This document shows, in pieces, positions 46,133 to 58,500 of a stretch of 64,000 nt of DNA (position 1 is the first letter of the stretch; every line of letters starts with the position of its first letter). Under the pieces are notes generated by a model. The model was not told the origin of the DNA, did not search any database, and saw only the letters and a list, made by a program, of their open reading frames with translations. Source of the stretch: Cycas panzhihuaensis. Taxonomy: Eukaryota; Cycadophyta. The position numbers and the translations under genes were made by a program. The stretch covers positions 169,453,741 to 169,517,740 of the forward strand of contig CM041465.1 of NCBI GenBank assembly GCA_023213395.1. The letters are read 5' to 3'.

Positions 46133-47890
46133 GTTGACAGAGGTGTCTCACATTGCTGTGAGGACTTTATAGGCTTCTTGAGTCCAACCTAGATCTCAAT
46201 AGCCTCAAGCGCCAAGCATTTCATAATGGTAGAATCACATGCGGTTACCCCCATCTTAAGGGCTTCCACATGGACTTTTGGGTAAAGTGCATTAACAAAG
46301 ATGTCCCTCTTCAATTCCTCAGGAAAAGTAGCCTTGGTGGAATAGATGAGGTCATGGAATCTCCACACAAAGTCACGATTCATCTCATCATGACCTTGTT
46401 TAAGCGAGAGGAGAGATTTCATTCTACTTTCAAATGGACAAGCTACATCAAAATAGTTGATGAACTCATCCACAAGTTGTTGGAATGAGAAGATGGAATG
46501 AGCTGGTAGGCAATAAAACCACTTAAGGGAATCACCTTGAAGGGATCATGGAAATAATTTTATTAAGATGTGATCACAGGCCCAGTAGTCTATGCATGCC
46601 ATAGAGAAACTACGGATATGCTCTGTTGGATCCTGCGATGAAGTTCTATCAAACTTAGAAACTTCAGGGGGATGAGGTGGTAAGTTGGTCCTTAGCACCT
46701 CAATAGATAAGGGTGTTGATCTATAATCCATAAAGAGAGGTGACCTTACCTAGATCATAGGATCAGTAAAAGATGAAGAAGGCAATGAACAAGGAGTGGA
46801 TGGGGGTAGAGGGCCCATCCCTCCTTGAGGAAATGCCCCTTGTTGAAAAGGGACTTGAGGAAAGGTGCCTTAAAAAGGAGTTGGGCCTCCTTGTGAAGGC
46901 ACGATGTAAGGTGCTATGCAAGATGGTGGAAATGAGGGGTGAGGGACTAGATTCTACCCATATAGACTACCCGTGGGTGACGTGACCCCATATGGGTATA
47001 AAGTATCCACCTCATAAATAGGAATATGGTTCCCTTTACCATGACTCCAAGGCTGAGATGTATAACCTCGAGGTACGTAAAGAGAAGGCCCACTAGACTG
47101 GATCTGGGAGCATGTGAAGATGGGTCCCACATGACTAGTAGTAGAGGCATTAGTAGGTCCTTTAGGTCTAATAGAGAATATGTGCACCATGTTTGGAGGT
47201 GGTGTATTCGCTTGGCTAGGGAGAGGCATGCTAACCCCAAGTTGGGAGAAAGACATACCACAAGAGATCCCAGAAGAGTTAGGACTGTAAAGAGAAGTAG
47301 AAAGTGCAATGGATGTCTCTAAAGCAGATGTAAGAATTAGACAGGACAGATGTGGTGGGATAAATGGATTGCTTATTGTAGGTGGGGTAGACATGGATGA
47401 AGGCTGTGGGGTAGATGTAGATGAGGAAGATGCCCCACCACACAAGGCATCCTCAAACTACTTAGGTGTGGTTGAAAGCGAGTAGCGCGAAAGCACTCGT
47501 TGAGGGCTTCAACCACATCGATGGGAGGGGTATCCACCTAATCGTAAGAGGTAGATGGAACTTCTAACGAAGTGGACCCCTCAGGATGCTCCTTGTAAGA
47601 ATCACCATCTGGGTGATAAATCTTAAGAGAAGATGGACCATCTACTCCGTGAGTGGAGAGATGGGCATCATGTAGGTGTTGTGGATCACCCGGATAATAG
47701 ATAGGATCGTCACCCTCTTGGGTGGAGCCCAGGAATGAGGTAGGAAACTCATGGGCTCTAGAAGCAAAGCCATGGTATGCCTAATCTAAAGGATATCCTT
47801 CCATTATTAAATCAGAATCTGATGATGGAAGGAGATAGTATGTGGGATCTTCTAATAACATGGGTAAACCTCATAAGCGATGTGAGAAGC
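46133..47890 (-). pseudogene. Gypsy gag of E1, truncated by E2
   Basis: Homologous along its length to the E2 gag. It has the Pro/Ser-rich N-terminal part (open in 46954-47445) and the core EVSKFDRTSSQDPTEHIRSF, FQQLVDEFINYFDVACPF, SLLSLKQGHDEMNRDFVWRF, and then runs further than the E2 copy (LKRDIFVNALYPKVHVEALK). It stops abruptly at 46133 where the E2 LTR begins. One frameshift lies near 47450, and stops include Gln-to-TAG types. Confidence 0.8.
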
Positions 47891-48042
47891 ATCATATACA
47901 AGACTCACTAATATGTTAGAAGAGTAAGAGGAATGTAAGGTATGCATTAGGGGCTGCCCAACAAAAAGGACAAAAGGAGAAAGCTACTAAGAGGTAGTAG
48001 CACCAATAGGAAGAGACATAGACTAGCTCCCTTACTAGCAGG

Positions 48043-48060
48043 TCCCCAATATGGTCACTA
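48043..48060 (-). other. Primer-binding site of E1
   Basis: The plus strand TCCCCAATATGGTCACTA is the E2 PBS with three transitions. One base from the LTR start at 48062. Confidence 0.7.
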
Positions 48061-48061
48061 G

Positions 48062-49110
48062 TGGAATCATGTCTACGGGATGGTCACTACGCTTAGTAGG
48101 GGCTAGGTGGTTAACAGCCAATGCTAGGGTATGGATGGAATCCTATAAGTAGAAGAGAACACCACATAGGGCATCTGTGCGCTAGAGCGCAAGTTCGGGA
48201 CCCGTGAATAGTACCTAACTTCCTCGAAGTAGCTTTCACTTTTGGTTTCGAGGGGCGAGATACACATAGGGGTATCTCGAGATGTCCTAAAGGATGAGGT
48301 CCTCCCACCCTTAGATGGCCATAAGGGAGAAGGAGAGACCCAACAAAAGGGGGGTTCCTATAGCGAAGGAATGTAGGATGAGGTGCAATAGGCAAAGGGG
48401 TATAAGACAAGTGCAGGTGGTCCTCCTTAGGCTAATTAGCCTAAGGTGGATCTAAACGGGAAAAGGTAATAGTGAAAGGAGAGTCCTTACCACTATGTAA
48501 GATGAGGGGGATTAAGCCCAGTCAAGAGTGATGAGACTTATGCATGTTGAATACGTAGAGTGTGGTAAAGAGATAACCAAAAGGTGACGTCATGTATGTC
48601 CATAAAGGGGGATCTAGGACTACACTTCCTCTCTCTCTCTCTTTCTTTTTAAAAATAAAAGACAAAGAAAAGAAAGTGTTTTATGTGCACTTAAGCATGC
48701 ATTCTAAGGTGATGTCCAATTAAGGGGTATCCTCGGTGTAGGTAAGAAAAAATTGGGAGGTGCAATTCTTATTATGCCCCTTTTCTTATAAAATCAACCG
48801 TGTAACACACATATGCAAGGTGAATGCAAATAAATTAGTTTGTTACCCTTTTGTCTTTATGTGACTTGTTATGCAAAGAAAATAGATGCCTAATAAAAGC
48901 ATAAAAAGAAAGAGGTGGAGGAAGGGATATGATGCATACCCAGAAAGTGACACAGCTGATAAGAGAGCTTCACTCGTATGCCATGTATGCCCTCCTGTCC
49001 TCAGTCAATATGTAGCCGTAGTTGGAGCGAAAGTGGAGTGGGGGCTTCCTTACCTTCTCCATGTGAAGGAAAAACAAAGCAGGAAAGCAATGAGAGCTAA
49101 AGACCATACA
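48062..49110 (-). repeat. 5' LTR of E1, truncated after about 1.05 kb
   Basis: Homologous to the first third of 36583-39537 and 51307-54254. It breaks at 'gaccataca' (49110), where copia gag sequence starts. The other LTRs continue with 'agaaag' for another 1.9 kb. Confidence 0.85.
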
Positions 49111-51306
49111 GTGATGAACGGGATGATCTAGATAAAATGTCTCTTAGCATAATACAATTATGCTTAACAGATGATGTTTTGTTTAACATCATAAAGAATA
49201 AGACAATAGTAGGATAATAGACCTAGTTAGAAGCCTTATACACAACCAAATCAGTGACAAATAGAATCTATTTGAAGAGCTAGTTGTAATCATTGCAGAT
49301 AAAAGAAGGTACAACAATTCCTAATCATTTAAATATTTTTAATATTCTTATTTATTAGTTGGTTAATATTAATGTCAAGATCAAGGATGAGGACAAGGTT
49401 ATTATCTTGTTATGTTTATTACCAGAATCTTGGGATAATATTACCATTTCAATTAGTTTTAGCACTACAAATGAATTAGATTATGATTTTATTATAAGTG
49501 CTTTACTTACGAAAGAGGTGAAGAAGAAGTCCAAACTTAAAACCTCCACACTAAAAACTATGATAGTAAGGGGTAGAATGATTGAGAGAGGAGAAAGCTC
49601 TATGGATACATTGAGGTCAAAGTCAAAAGGCAAGAAGAATAAGCTTAGATGTTGGTATTTCAATAAGATAGGTCACCTTAAGAAGGGTTGTTACAAAAAG
49701 AAGGTGTTCTAGAAAAAGGAAGATCCCGCTAAGGAGATTAATCAGGTGGAGTTGAATCAAGGTAACATGATGATGTCTTAGTTACTTGTAATGTTTCCTG
49801 TTATCATCGTGATTAGTTATTGGATTTGGGTGCTTAACACAATATGTATCCATACAAGAGCTAGTTTTAATCATACCAACCTCTTAATGGTGGCGATATG
49901 CCTATGGAAAATGAAATTTTATGTATGATAGTGGGCATTGGTAGTATCAGAATTAAAATGTTCGATAATGTAGTGATAACATTAGCTGAAGTTAAATATG
50001 TGCTTGATATAAAAAGGAATATAATTTCTTTGGGTGAACTAGATTTTAGTAGTTATAAATACACAGGTCATGAAGGAGTCTTGAAGGTATCAAAGGGTTC
50101 TTTAGTTATTATGAAAGCCTTAAAGAAATGAAACCTTTATATTTTGGTATGAAGTATAGATATCATACATGCAACTATAACATCAAAGATTATAGAAGAT
50201 CTAGCTAAGTTATAGCATAAGAGACTTGGGCACATGAGTGAGAGAGGACTTAAGGTGTTGATGAACTGTAAGTTTCTTCCTCACTTACAACTTTTAGATT
50301 TTTGTAAACATTATATTTTCAAAAAGTAGCATAGACTTAGGTTTAAAGTAGGGAGTCACACTAGTAAAGGTGTTCTAGATTATGTACATTATAATATGTG
50401 GAGATCATCCCCTATGATATCTTATGGAGGATCATTATATTTTATCATATTTATAGATGATTACTCTAGAAAGATATGGGTTTATTTTTTGAAAAAGAAA
50501 TATGAAGTTTTTAGTGTATTAAGTAGTTCAAGGCTCTAGTTGAGAAGAGTATTGACAAGTCAATCAAATATTTAAGAACTGACAATAGAGGTGCGTTTCA
50601 ACTCTTTAGAATTTAAGAACTATTACAAATAAGTTAGGATCAAAAGATATATAACCACTAGCTATGCTCCATAGTAAAATGGCATAACTGAGCACATGAA
50701 AAATGCACTCTTGGAAAGAGTAAGAAGTATGCTGAGTAATATAGGAGTGGAGTAAGGCTTATGGACAGAAGCAATTCAAACAACTTATTATTTGGTAAAT
50801 AAGTCACTATCACTTGTAATAGATTATAAGATTCCTAAAGAGATATAGACTAGACATCTATGTGACTATTCGAATTTGAAAGTTTTTTATTATGATACTT
50901 ATGCCTTGGCTAATAAAAGTCAATGTTCAAAGTTAGACCTAAAATCCAAGAGATGTATCTTTGTTAGTCATGCCGATAAAGATGGTGTGAAGGGATATAG
51001 GTTGTGGGATCCTACTACCCACTAAATCATTATTAATAGAGATATTATATTTAATGAATATCCTTTTCTAAAATTAGATAGTATAGAAATTAAAGTTAAA
51101 TGGGAACAAAAAGCTAAATATTAATAGGTTAAGCTTAAGACCCAACCATCTTTAGAAATAGAAAAGCAGGAAGAGCTTTTTGAAGATGAATCTATAATAG
51201 ATTTATAAGAGTGTGTGGACACTCCTCTACCAATTGTTAGAAGATATATATGAGTTAGTCATCCACCTAATAAGTACAAGCCTTTTATTTCTATTACTTT
51301 GGTTTT
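49111..51306 (+). pseudogene. Second copy of the element C gag-protease-integrase segment
   Basis: Colinear with 34415-36582 and about 96% alike in the stretches I compared. It starts within gag (GATGAACGGGATGATCTAG) rather than at the LTR, and ends at the same junction with a gypsy LTR. Most stops are shared with the first copy, including TAG TAA in the QQNG loop (50672-50677). In some places it is the better copy: the zinc knuckle keeps CWYF..IGHLKKGC, and FIDDYSRKIWVYFLKKKYEV is open. The open stretch 49359-49712 covers the gag C-terminus and knuckle. The first integrase Asp is Asn (50393-50395), as in copy one. Confidence 0.9.
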
Positions 51307-54254
51307 TGGAATCGCATCTATAGGATGCTCACTATGCTTAGTAGGGGCTAAGATGGTCAACAACCAATGCTAGGGTATGGATGGAATCCTACAAATAGAA
51401 GAGAATACCACACAGGGCGTCTGTGTGCTGGAGCACGAGTTTGGTACCTACGAATGGTACATAACTTCCTTAGAGTAGCTTTCCCTTTTGGTTTCGAGAG
51501 GCGAGATACATGTAGGGGTATCTCGGGCAGTCCCAAAGGATGAGGTCCTCCCACCCTTGGGTGGCCAGAAGGGAGAAGGAGAGACCCAATAAAAGGGGGA
51601 TTCCTATAGCAAAGGAATGTAGGATGAGGTGCAACAGGCAAAGGGGTACAAGACAAGTGTTGGTAGGTCCTCCTTAGGCTGATTAGCCTAAGGTGGATCT
51701 AAACGGGAAAAGATAATAGCCAAAGGAGGGTCCTTACTGCTATGTAAGCTGAGGGGGATTAAGCCCGGTCAAGAGTAACGAGAATTACACATGTTGGATA
51801 TGTAGAGTGTGGTAAAGAGACGACCAAAAGGTGATGTCGTATATGTCCACAAAGGGGGATCTAGAATTACACTCCCTCTCTCTCTTTTCCTTTTTAATAA
51901 CAAAAGACAAAGAAACGAAAGGAAAGAAAGCATTTTATGCACACTCAAGCATGCATACTAAGGTGATGTCCAACTAAGGGGTGCCTTTGGTTTAGGTAGG
52001 AAAAAAGGGAGAGGTGCAGTTCCTATTATGTCCCTTTTCCTATAAAAGTAACCATGCAGCACATATATGTAAGGTGAATGTAAATAAATTGGATTTTTAC
52101 CCTTTTGTCTTTATGTGACTTATTATGTAGAGAAAACATATGCCTAATAAAAGCACAAAAAGAAAGAGGTGGAGGAAGGGATATGATGCATTCCCAGAAA
52201 GTGACGTGGTCGATAGAGGAGTTTCACTCATATGCCACCTATACCCTTCTGTCCTCAGTTAATGCGTAGCTGTAGTTGGAGTGAAAGTGGAGTGGGGGCT
52301 TCCTTACCTTCCCTGTGTGAAGGAAAACAAAGCAGGAAAGCAAAGAGAGCCAAAGACCATACAAGAAAGCAGAAAACGAAAGAGGAAAGAAGAGTAAGGA
52401 CTTACCGAGATTAGCGAATTCTTTCCCTTCACAAATGCTACCGCAAACTTGCAATCATAAAGGGTTTTCCCTTCCAAGAAGGGGCTACCAAGATGCAAGC
52501 TAATATATGTGCAATGATATAAAATAAACACTAAAGTTTTGTACCTTAAGTTAGTGAATCTACTAGTTAATCAACTCTGCACTCCTTTAAAGAAAATAGT
52601 GTATGCCATTCAAGAAAGAGAGGTTAGCCTCAGGATGGCCAAACCTCCCACAAGTGGACCTCCATGCAACCTCGAGATGTAAAAGTATAGAAGTGTTATA
52701 GTAGCCTATGGGCATCAAGCAAAAATAAGAGTGAATATTATGTGATACGGAAGAGTTGTCTACGTCTCGAAGACGCTATGGGCAGTGAATCACCACACCA
52801 GCCTTGCTAGGGGTCCAAATGGAGTTTGAAATGATGTTTGGGGCTTAAAGAGGGCCCAAAGAAAGAGCGTGCAGGCCTAGAACCATCGCAACAAGGGCTA
52901 CATATGCTGATATCCAATGCAGGCTGGGTCTCACAAACTCCTAGTTTGCTCAAGAGAAGCATAGACGCAAGAGAGGAAGGATGGGAAGGGGTTTTCCATT
53001 GGGGAGTAGGCCAAAAAAAGGGAGGGATCCCACCTTAGCTCCCTTCACCTAGTCCTTATGGATCTTATCCCACAACTTTCTTGAGAGAAACCAATGGAGA
53101 ATGGGAGAAATCTCGAAGTATCGAAGCCAAAAATGGGAAAAAACACTCTCTTTTATAGTAAAAACACAAAAAAGAGAGGATAGTATACTTTTAGGCAAGC
53201 TTTAATGGAATAAATATGTGCTAAAATATAAAACCAGAGCAAGAGGTACCTGCTATGCTATGTTAGGGGTGGATCTACCACTGCAAACAGTGGAAGAAGG
53301 CATATTCTATAGGGTTCACAAGGTACCTCATAAGGTGGTGTTGTAGGAGGAACTTGTTTGATGAAAACTGAGGAGTAAGGGTGGAGATCTCACTTGAAGA
53401 TGCTAGATGGAGAGTCCTTTGCCATGTACTAGAGATGTTATAGGTGAATCCTAGGTTGGAATGGTAGAAACTCCAGCATTGTAGGTGTACCTGTGAGAAG
53501 AGGGTAGGAGAGAGTAGAATAGCAGTAGTAGGAATTATTGTTAGAGAGCCAAGAGAGGTAAAATGAGTTTCTTTTTGGGATATATACCTATCCCAACCCT
53601 AATTGAATGATTAGGGTTTGGGTAGGGCTAACTTGGTAACTTATCCATGTGGTAGTTCCACAAAAATAGCGAGAATTGCCACGATGGATAAAAAAATAGA
53701 GAGCAATAATTGCACCACGGTAAACTTCACGGTACTGTTAAGTTTACAATGATGTGAGACCAAAATGCTAAAATAGCAATGGTAAGGGTTCTGGGAGCCC
53801 TAAATGGAGATGTTCTAGGTCTAAGAGGGGCTAGTCCTCCTGCCCAAGCGGTTGGGGGCAGTCTAAGTGACATGTAGGCTAGACCAAATGGGATATCAAG
53901 AGTTGGGATTCTTAGAAATGCTATGAAAGGATGCAAGATCAAGGTGTGAGCAGGTCACACGAGTTAGATGAGGCTTGAGGTAATGTGGAGGTGGCACGGA
54001 GGGGTGTAGAGCGCCATGGGGATGCCTGCCTCACGGAGAGGTAGGTCCCGCAGGTCGTCATAGGCTAAAACGATGACAAGCAACATAATCAAGCAATAGG
54101 TGCAAGGTGATCACTCGAATGTGACAGGCAATTATGCAATGAGGCAATGCTTCCATCTACCTTTCCAAAGAAATAATAAAGGTGAAAAGGAGGAAGTGTA
54201 CCTGTGCTTACCTGAATTGATTTATCCATACCCATTCTTGGTAGTTGGGAAATA
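51307..54254 (-). repeat. Solo LTR of E1
   Basis: 2,948 bp from TGGAATCGCA to TTGGGAAATA, flanked by GTTTT (51302-51306) and GTTTC (54255-54259), i.e. a target duplication with one C-to-T change. No PBS, purine tract or internal gypsy sequence adjoins it; element C continues on both sides. This is the typical product of LTR-LTR recombination. Confidence 0.88.
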
Positions 54255-54259
54255 GTTTC
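54255..54259. other. Target-site duplication of E1, right copy (GTTTC)
   Basis: Identical to 36578-36582 and one base different from 51302-51306. Confidence 0.85.
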
Positions 54260-55060
54260 TAATGATGGGAAGCCTACATACTATGAGAAAGTAGTAGATG
54301 ATAATTATAGTGAGAAGTGGAAGAGGGTTATGCAAGAAGAAATAGATGCTTTAAAGAAAAATAATTCATAGAACTTGGTAGAACTTCCACATGGAAAGAA
54401 GACTATTAGTTATAGGTGTTTTTTCAAGAAGAAAATATATGTTGATAGAAAGATTGATAAATACAAGGCAAGACTAGTGACTAAAATCTTTGTACAGAAC
54501 GTAGGTATTGATTTTCATGAGATCTTTTCACCAATTATTAAAGTTGTTTCAATTCAAGTTTTGTTAGCATTAATAGCTTCTCTTGATTTAGAGTTAGAAT
54601 AGTTAGATATAAAAATAGATTTTTTACATGGATATTTAGATGAGGAGATCTATATGAATTAGCCAGAAGGGTATATACAAGATGATAGAAAAAGACTTAT
54701 TTGTAGGCTCAAGAAATCATTATATGGCCTAAAGCAATCACCCAAGTAATGGTACAAGAAGTTTAATACCTTTATGGAGAGTTAAAATTTTAAAAGAAGT
54801 GAGTATAACTATTATGTTTACTTTAAATTCTTAGATAATGGCTTATTCATTATCTTGTTATTGTATGTTGATAACATACTAGTTGTAAGTAAGAGTATGG
54901 CATAAATCAATAAGTTAAAGGCTCAATTGGCTAAGACTTTTGATATGAAGGATCTGGGAGCTACAAAATAAATCTTAGGCATGGAGATATATAAATACAA
55001 GAAAAATAGTAAGCTATGGTTATCATGACAAAAATATATAGAGAAGGTACTAACCAAATT
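54255..55060 (+). pseudogene. Reverse transcriptase relic, element C
   Basis: It begins at the copia RT start (KWKRVMQEEIDALKKNNS) and continues with KARLVTKIFVQNVGIDFHEI, LDEEIYMN-stop-PEGYIQDD, and KKSLYGLKQSPK-stop-WYKKF. The catalytic box is YVDN (54864-54875): the second Asp is Asn, so polymerase activity would be lost. Stops are TAG or TAA at Gln and Trp positions, with little frameshifting. Confidence 0.88.
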
Positions 55061-55698
55061 TTGTATGGAAAATGTAAAACTCGTTAGTATCTTGTTGGCT
55101 TCCTATTTTAAACTTTCTTCAAGTATGAGTCATAGTAGTGAAGAAGAAAATGATTATATGTATCGTGTACCTTATGTTAATGTAATAAGAAGTTTAATAT
55201 ATGCCATGGTATATATAAGACCTAGCATTTCACATGTAGTCACTGTAGTTAGTAGGTTTATGGCAAATCCAAGAAAGGAACATTAGGTGGTACTTTGCTA
55301 TTGAAAAGGCACAAGTGACTATTGTATCATCTTTGGTGGTATAAGTAATCAGGTTCTTGGATATATTCATTCAAACTTTATAGGAGATTTAGATAAGAGA
55401 AGGTCTACTTTGGGTTATATGTTTACTCCTGCAAATGGTCCAATTAGTTGAATGACAAAATTATAGACTACAATTACATTATTGACTATAGAAGAAAAAT
55501 ATATTACTACAACACATGCTTATAAGGAAGTAATCTAGTTGTAGGGTCTATTGGTTAATCTTGGAATAAAATATGAAAAGATAAAGATATTTTATGATAG
55601 TCAAAGTGCCATTTACTTAGTAAATAATCCATCTTATCATAGTAAGATAAAGCATATTACTCTTAAGTACCATTTTATTAGATAAATTATGGAAGTAA
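55061..55698 (+). pseudogene. RT connection and RNase H relic, element C, left part
   Basis: YRVPYVNVIRSLIYAMVYIR is the copia connection block. RNase H pieces follow: SNFIGDLDKRRSTLGYMFT, TLLTIEEKYITTTHAYKEV and YDSQSAIYLVNNPSYHSKIK. The frame is cut by element D after GAAGTAAT, and its last part appears at 60812. Confidence 0.85.
55694..55698. other. Target-site duplication of element D, left copy (AGTAA)
   Basis: AGTAA directly precedes the LTR TGCTAGACATG. The identical 5-mer follows the right LTR at 60807-60811. Confidence 0.88.
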
Positions 55699-56211
55699 TG
55701 CTAGACATGTTGAAGACTTTACAAGTGTTACATGTGTATAGGCGTTATACCTAAGCCCCTTTGTGGGGTTTGGAGGCCTATTGTAGGGCCCCCAGATGGG
55801 GGTTTTGGGGGGCCAGTAGCCTCCCAGAAGATGGTTTAGGGGTGGGAGCCCCTTAGAAAATTTTTTGGATGTCTTATGGGGGTCTTTGTTAACCTAATAG
55901 TTTATGTCCATTGTATTATAAAATTGCAAGACAATATCTTGTAATGTTGTGTCTATATATTCTTATGTAATGGCACATGTAACATACAAATACGATGAGG
56001 ATATAATGGTCAACGATGAGTTGAGGAGAAGAGTTGAGGTTCATTCATCTATATAATTCTTTAGCTATTGCTCAGATTAATAAAAGATCTATGCTTAGAC
56101 TTGAATCTCTTGGTGTTCTTTGTTGAGTGTTTGATTTGTTTATGTTATTTGTTCTTTACACGGTTTAGAGTTCTATTATCACATTGCTTCCGTGATTTCG
56201 TTTTCTCTTCA
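55699..56211 (+). repeat. 5' LTR of element D
   Basis: 513 bp from TGCTAGACATG to TCTCTTCA, paired with 60293-60806. It contains GC-rich runs of C and G near 55755-55855 and a conserved 3' part ('agacttgaatctcttggtgtt'). Confidence 0.92.
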
Positions 56212-56213
56212 TT

Positions 56214-56225
56214 TGGTATCATAGC
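56214..56225 (+). other. Primer-binding site of element D (initiator tRNA-Met)
   Basis: TGGTATCATAGC, 11 of 12 matches, two bases from the LTR end. Confidence 0.9.
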
Positions 56226-56282
56226 TAAGGGTTTTAGTTTTGTGAAAATCCATTTGGTAAGTGGGAGCCTTATGTAGTGAAC

Positions 56283-57200
56283 ATGAGTGCAAAGATCATG
56301 GCAAGCACTATAAGGATGGAGATTGAAAAGTGTAATGGCCAGAACTTTGAGTTGTGGAAGCTAAAGATGGAAGATATCCTGGTCAAGAAGGATCAATGGA
56401 TCACTGTAGCAAGAACAAAGCCTGCAACTATGGGTGATGAAGACTAGAAGAAGCTCAATCAAAAGGCAATCAATTCAATAAAGTTATGCCTTTCAAGCAT
56501 GGTATTGCTAAATGTTACCACAGAGTCTATGACTAAAGATCTGTGGAGAAAGTTAGAGGCTTTGTATCAGATAAAGTCCCTAGTTAATAAGATATTTCTT
56601 CAGAAAAAATAGTATTCACTCAAGATGAGTGATGGAGATGCAGTTGTAGATCATCTTACTGTATTTAATACTATGGTGAGCTAGCTTGTTTCAGTTGGGA
56701 TAACAATGTTTAAAGAAGACAAGTGTATTACCCTATTATGTTTGCTTCCTGATTCCTGGGATAATCTTGTGATGACGATTAGCAGTACGACTGCTGCCAC
56801 CCTAAAATTTGATGATGTTGTTGCTACTCTACTGTCAGAAGAGTCAAGATTGAAATCTTCTAAGGATTATTTGAAAGAAGCATTAGCAGTGAGAGGTCAA
56901 ATGTTGGATCGTAACCATTAAAGACCTAGGAACAGATGGCTAAAATCTAGAGGAAAATCCAAATCTCCAAGTGTAGGACCTTTGGTATGTTGGAGATAAA
57001 GGAAGGCTAGCCATATGAAGAGCCAACGTCAAGTCAATATAGACAAGGGAAAGTCACTTGAAGCCACTTCTTCCACGGTAACAAATACCTCCAATAAAGC
57101 TGATGGCGATGTTTATTTAGCAACCTTGGGTAAGTTGTCAAATGTTGAGTCATGGTTAATTGACTCTAGTGCTTCACTTCATATTACTCCCTATAGGGAC
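56283..57200 (+). pseudogene. Copia gag, zinc knuckle relic and protease active site, element D
   Basis: One frame from ATG 56283, with only a handful of stops: IEKCNGQNFELWKLKMEDIL, MTKDLWRKLEALYQIKSL, and KCITLLCLLPDSWDNLVMTI. Then a damaged knuckle (CWR-stop-RKASHMKSQR) where only the first Cys and the His are kept. The protease start WLIDSSASLHITPYRD (57150-57200) has Gly changed to Ser in the Asp-Ser-Gly motif. Stops are TAG or TAA at expected Gln and other sites. Confidence 0.88.
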
Positions 57201-57500
57201 TAATTTTGTGAATATAGAAGGATTGATAGAGGTGAGATATTTTTGGGGATCATTACTTATATAATATTATAGGTCGTGGAAGGGTAAATGTTTGATTTAG
57301 GGATGGAAGGGTTAAAACTATCCTTTATGTGAGTCATATCCCTAGTTTGGATATGAGTCTATTGTCTATTAATCAATTGGGTGATGCAAGAATTGAAGTA
57401 ATCTTCAATAAAGGAAGTTGCAGAATGGTTCAAGGAGCATTGGTGTTAGTAAGAGGGGTCTAATTTAGAATACTATACAAGCTTGATGTAAGTACAGTGT
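57201..57500 (+). pseudogene. Protease C-terminal part, element D
   Basis: After a frameshift near 57235 the frame reads GRGRVNV-stop-FRDGRVKTI and SHIPSLDMSLLSINQLGDAR, the usual protease C-terminus ('L..V..VP.l..NLlSvgqL'). Confidence 0.7.
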
Positions 57501-58500
57501 GTGCTAGAAGTTATAATCCAACTATTATAGAAAGTAGCAATAAAGAAGATGGGACTCTTGCTAGTAAAACTATGTTGTGGCATATTGGAGAGAAAGGCCT
57601 CCATGATTTATTTTTCGAAGGTATGGTATAAGACATCTCTAGAATTAATAACTCTTTTGATTTTGATCTCTATGAGTATTGTGAGTATGGTAAATAGAAT
57701 TGGGTTAGTTTTCCTTCGAGTTTGAAGAGGATAAAGAGTATTCTATAATTGGTACACATCAATGTTTTGGACCTGTTGATGTACCCTCATTGGGTGGGTC
57801 CAAATACTTTGTCTCATTCATAGATAATTTCTTGAGAAAGACATGGCTATACTTTCTTAAGTAGAAATCTGAAGTCTTCAGTAAATTCAAAGAATTCAAG
57901 GCCTTGGTTGAGAATCAGAGTGACAAGTAGATCAAGGTACTAAGGATTGATAATGGAGGTAAGTTTTGCTTAAAATAATTTAAGCAGTTCTATAAGCAGT
58001 GTGGGATGGCAAAGTAAAAGATAATCCTTTATATGCCACAGTAGAACAAAGTTGTTAAAAGGATGAATAGGACCTTACTGGAGAGATCAAGGAGTATGCT
58101 TAGTGCTATTAGATTAGAGAAGAAATTTTGGGTGGAGGTTATGATGACTGCAAGCTACCTGATAAATAAATCACCAACAACTGCCTTAGTATATAAAACA
58201 CCTAAAGAAGTATGGTCTAGTAAGAAACCATCTCTTGGTCATCTTAGAGTTTTTGGTTGTGAAGCTTTTATACATATTCCTAAATAATATGGGATTAATC
58301 TTGTTTTAAAAGCATAAAAGACTATTTTCATTAGCTATGGTGATGATGCTAAAGGGTATAAGCTTTATAACCTTGAAACACAAAAGGTTGTGTATAGTCA
58401 TGATGTTGTCTTTAGAGAGGAGTTCAAGTCTCTAAAACAAGATGAAGAACCAAAGGAGGAATACTCTAAGAAGGTATAATTTGAAGTAAGGGATGAAGAT
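57501..58500 (+). pseudogene. Pre-integrase and integrase relic, element D
   Basis: MLWHIGEKGLHDLFFEGM is the HHCC start. The core reads LVHIN(frameshift)GPVDVPSLGGSKYFVSFI, VLRIDNGGKF, then MPQ-stop-NKVVKRMNRTLLERS, and WVEVMMTASYLINKSPTTAL. The open stretch 58063-58287 ends with LGHLRVFGCEAFIHIPK. First catalytic Asp is Asn (57761-57763); second Asp retained; the Glu is Lys. TAG replaces the second Gln of the QQNG loop (58042-58044). Confidence 0.85.

Larger units (their letters stand above)
36583..49110 (-). mobile_element. Element E1: Tat-type Ty3/gypsy retrotransposon with E2 nested, 5' LTR truncated
   Basis: On the minus strand: truncated 5' LTR (49110-48062), PBS (48060-48043), gag (about 47890-46133), then E2 sequence (46132 to roughly 40440), an archaeal-type RNase H (40377-39950) of uncertain origin (E1 or E2), purine tract, and 3' LTR (39537-36583). 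Protease, RT and integrase are missing. The long LTRs, Pro/Ser-rich gag and extra RNase H point to the Tat lineage. The outer target duplication GTTTC lies at 36578 and 54255, the latter on the far side of the duplicated block. Confidence 0.75.
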
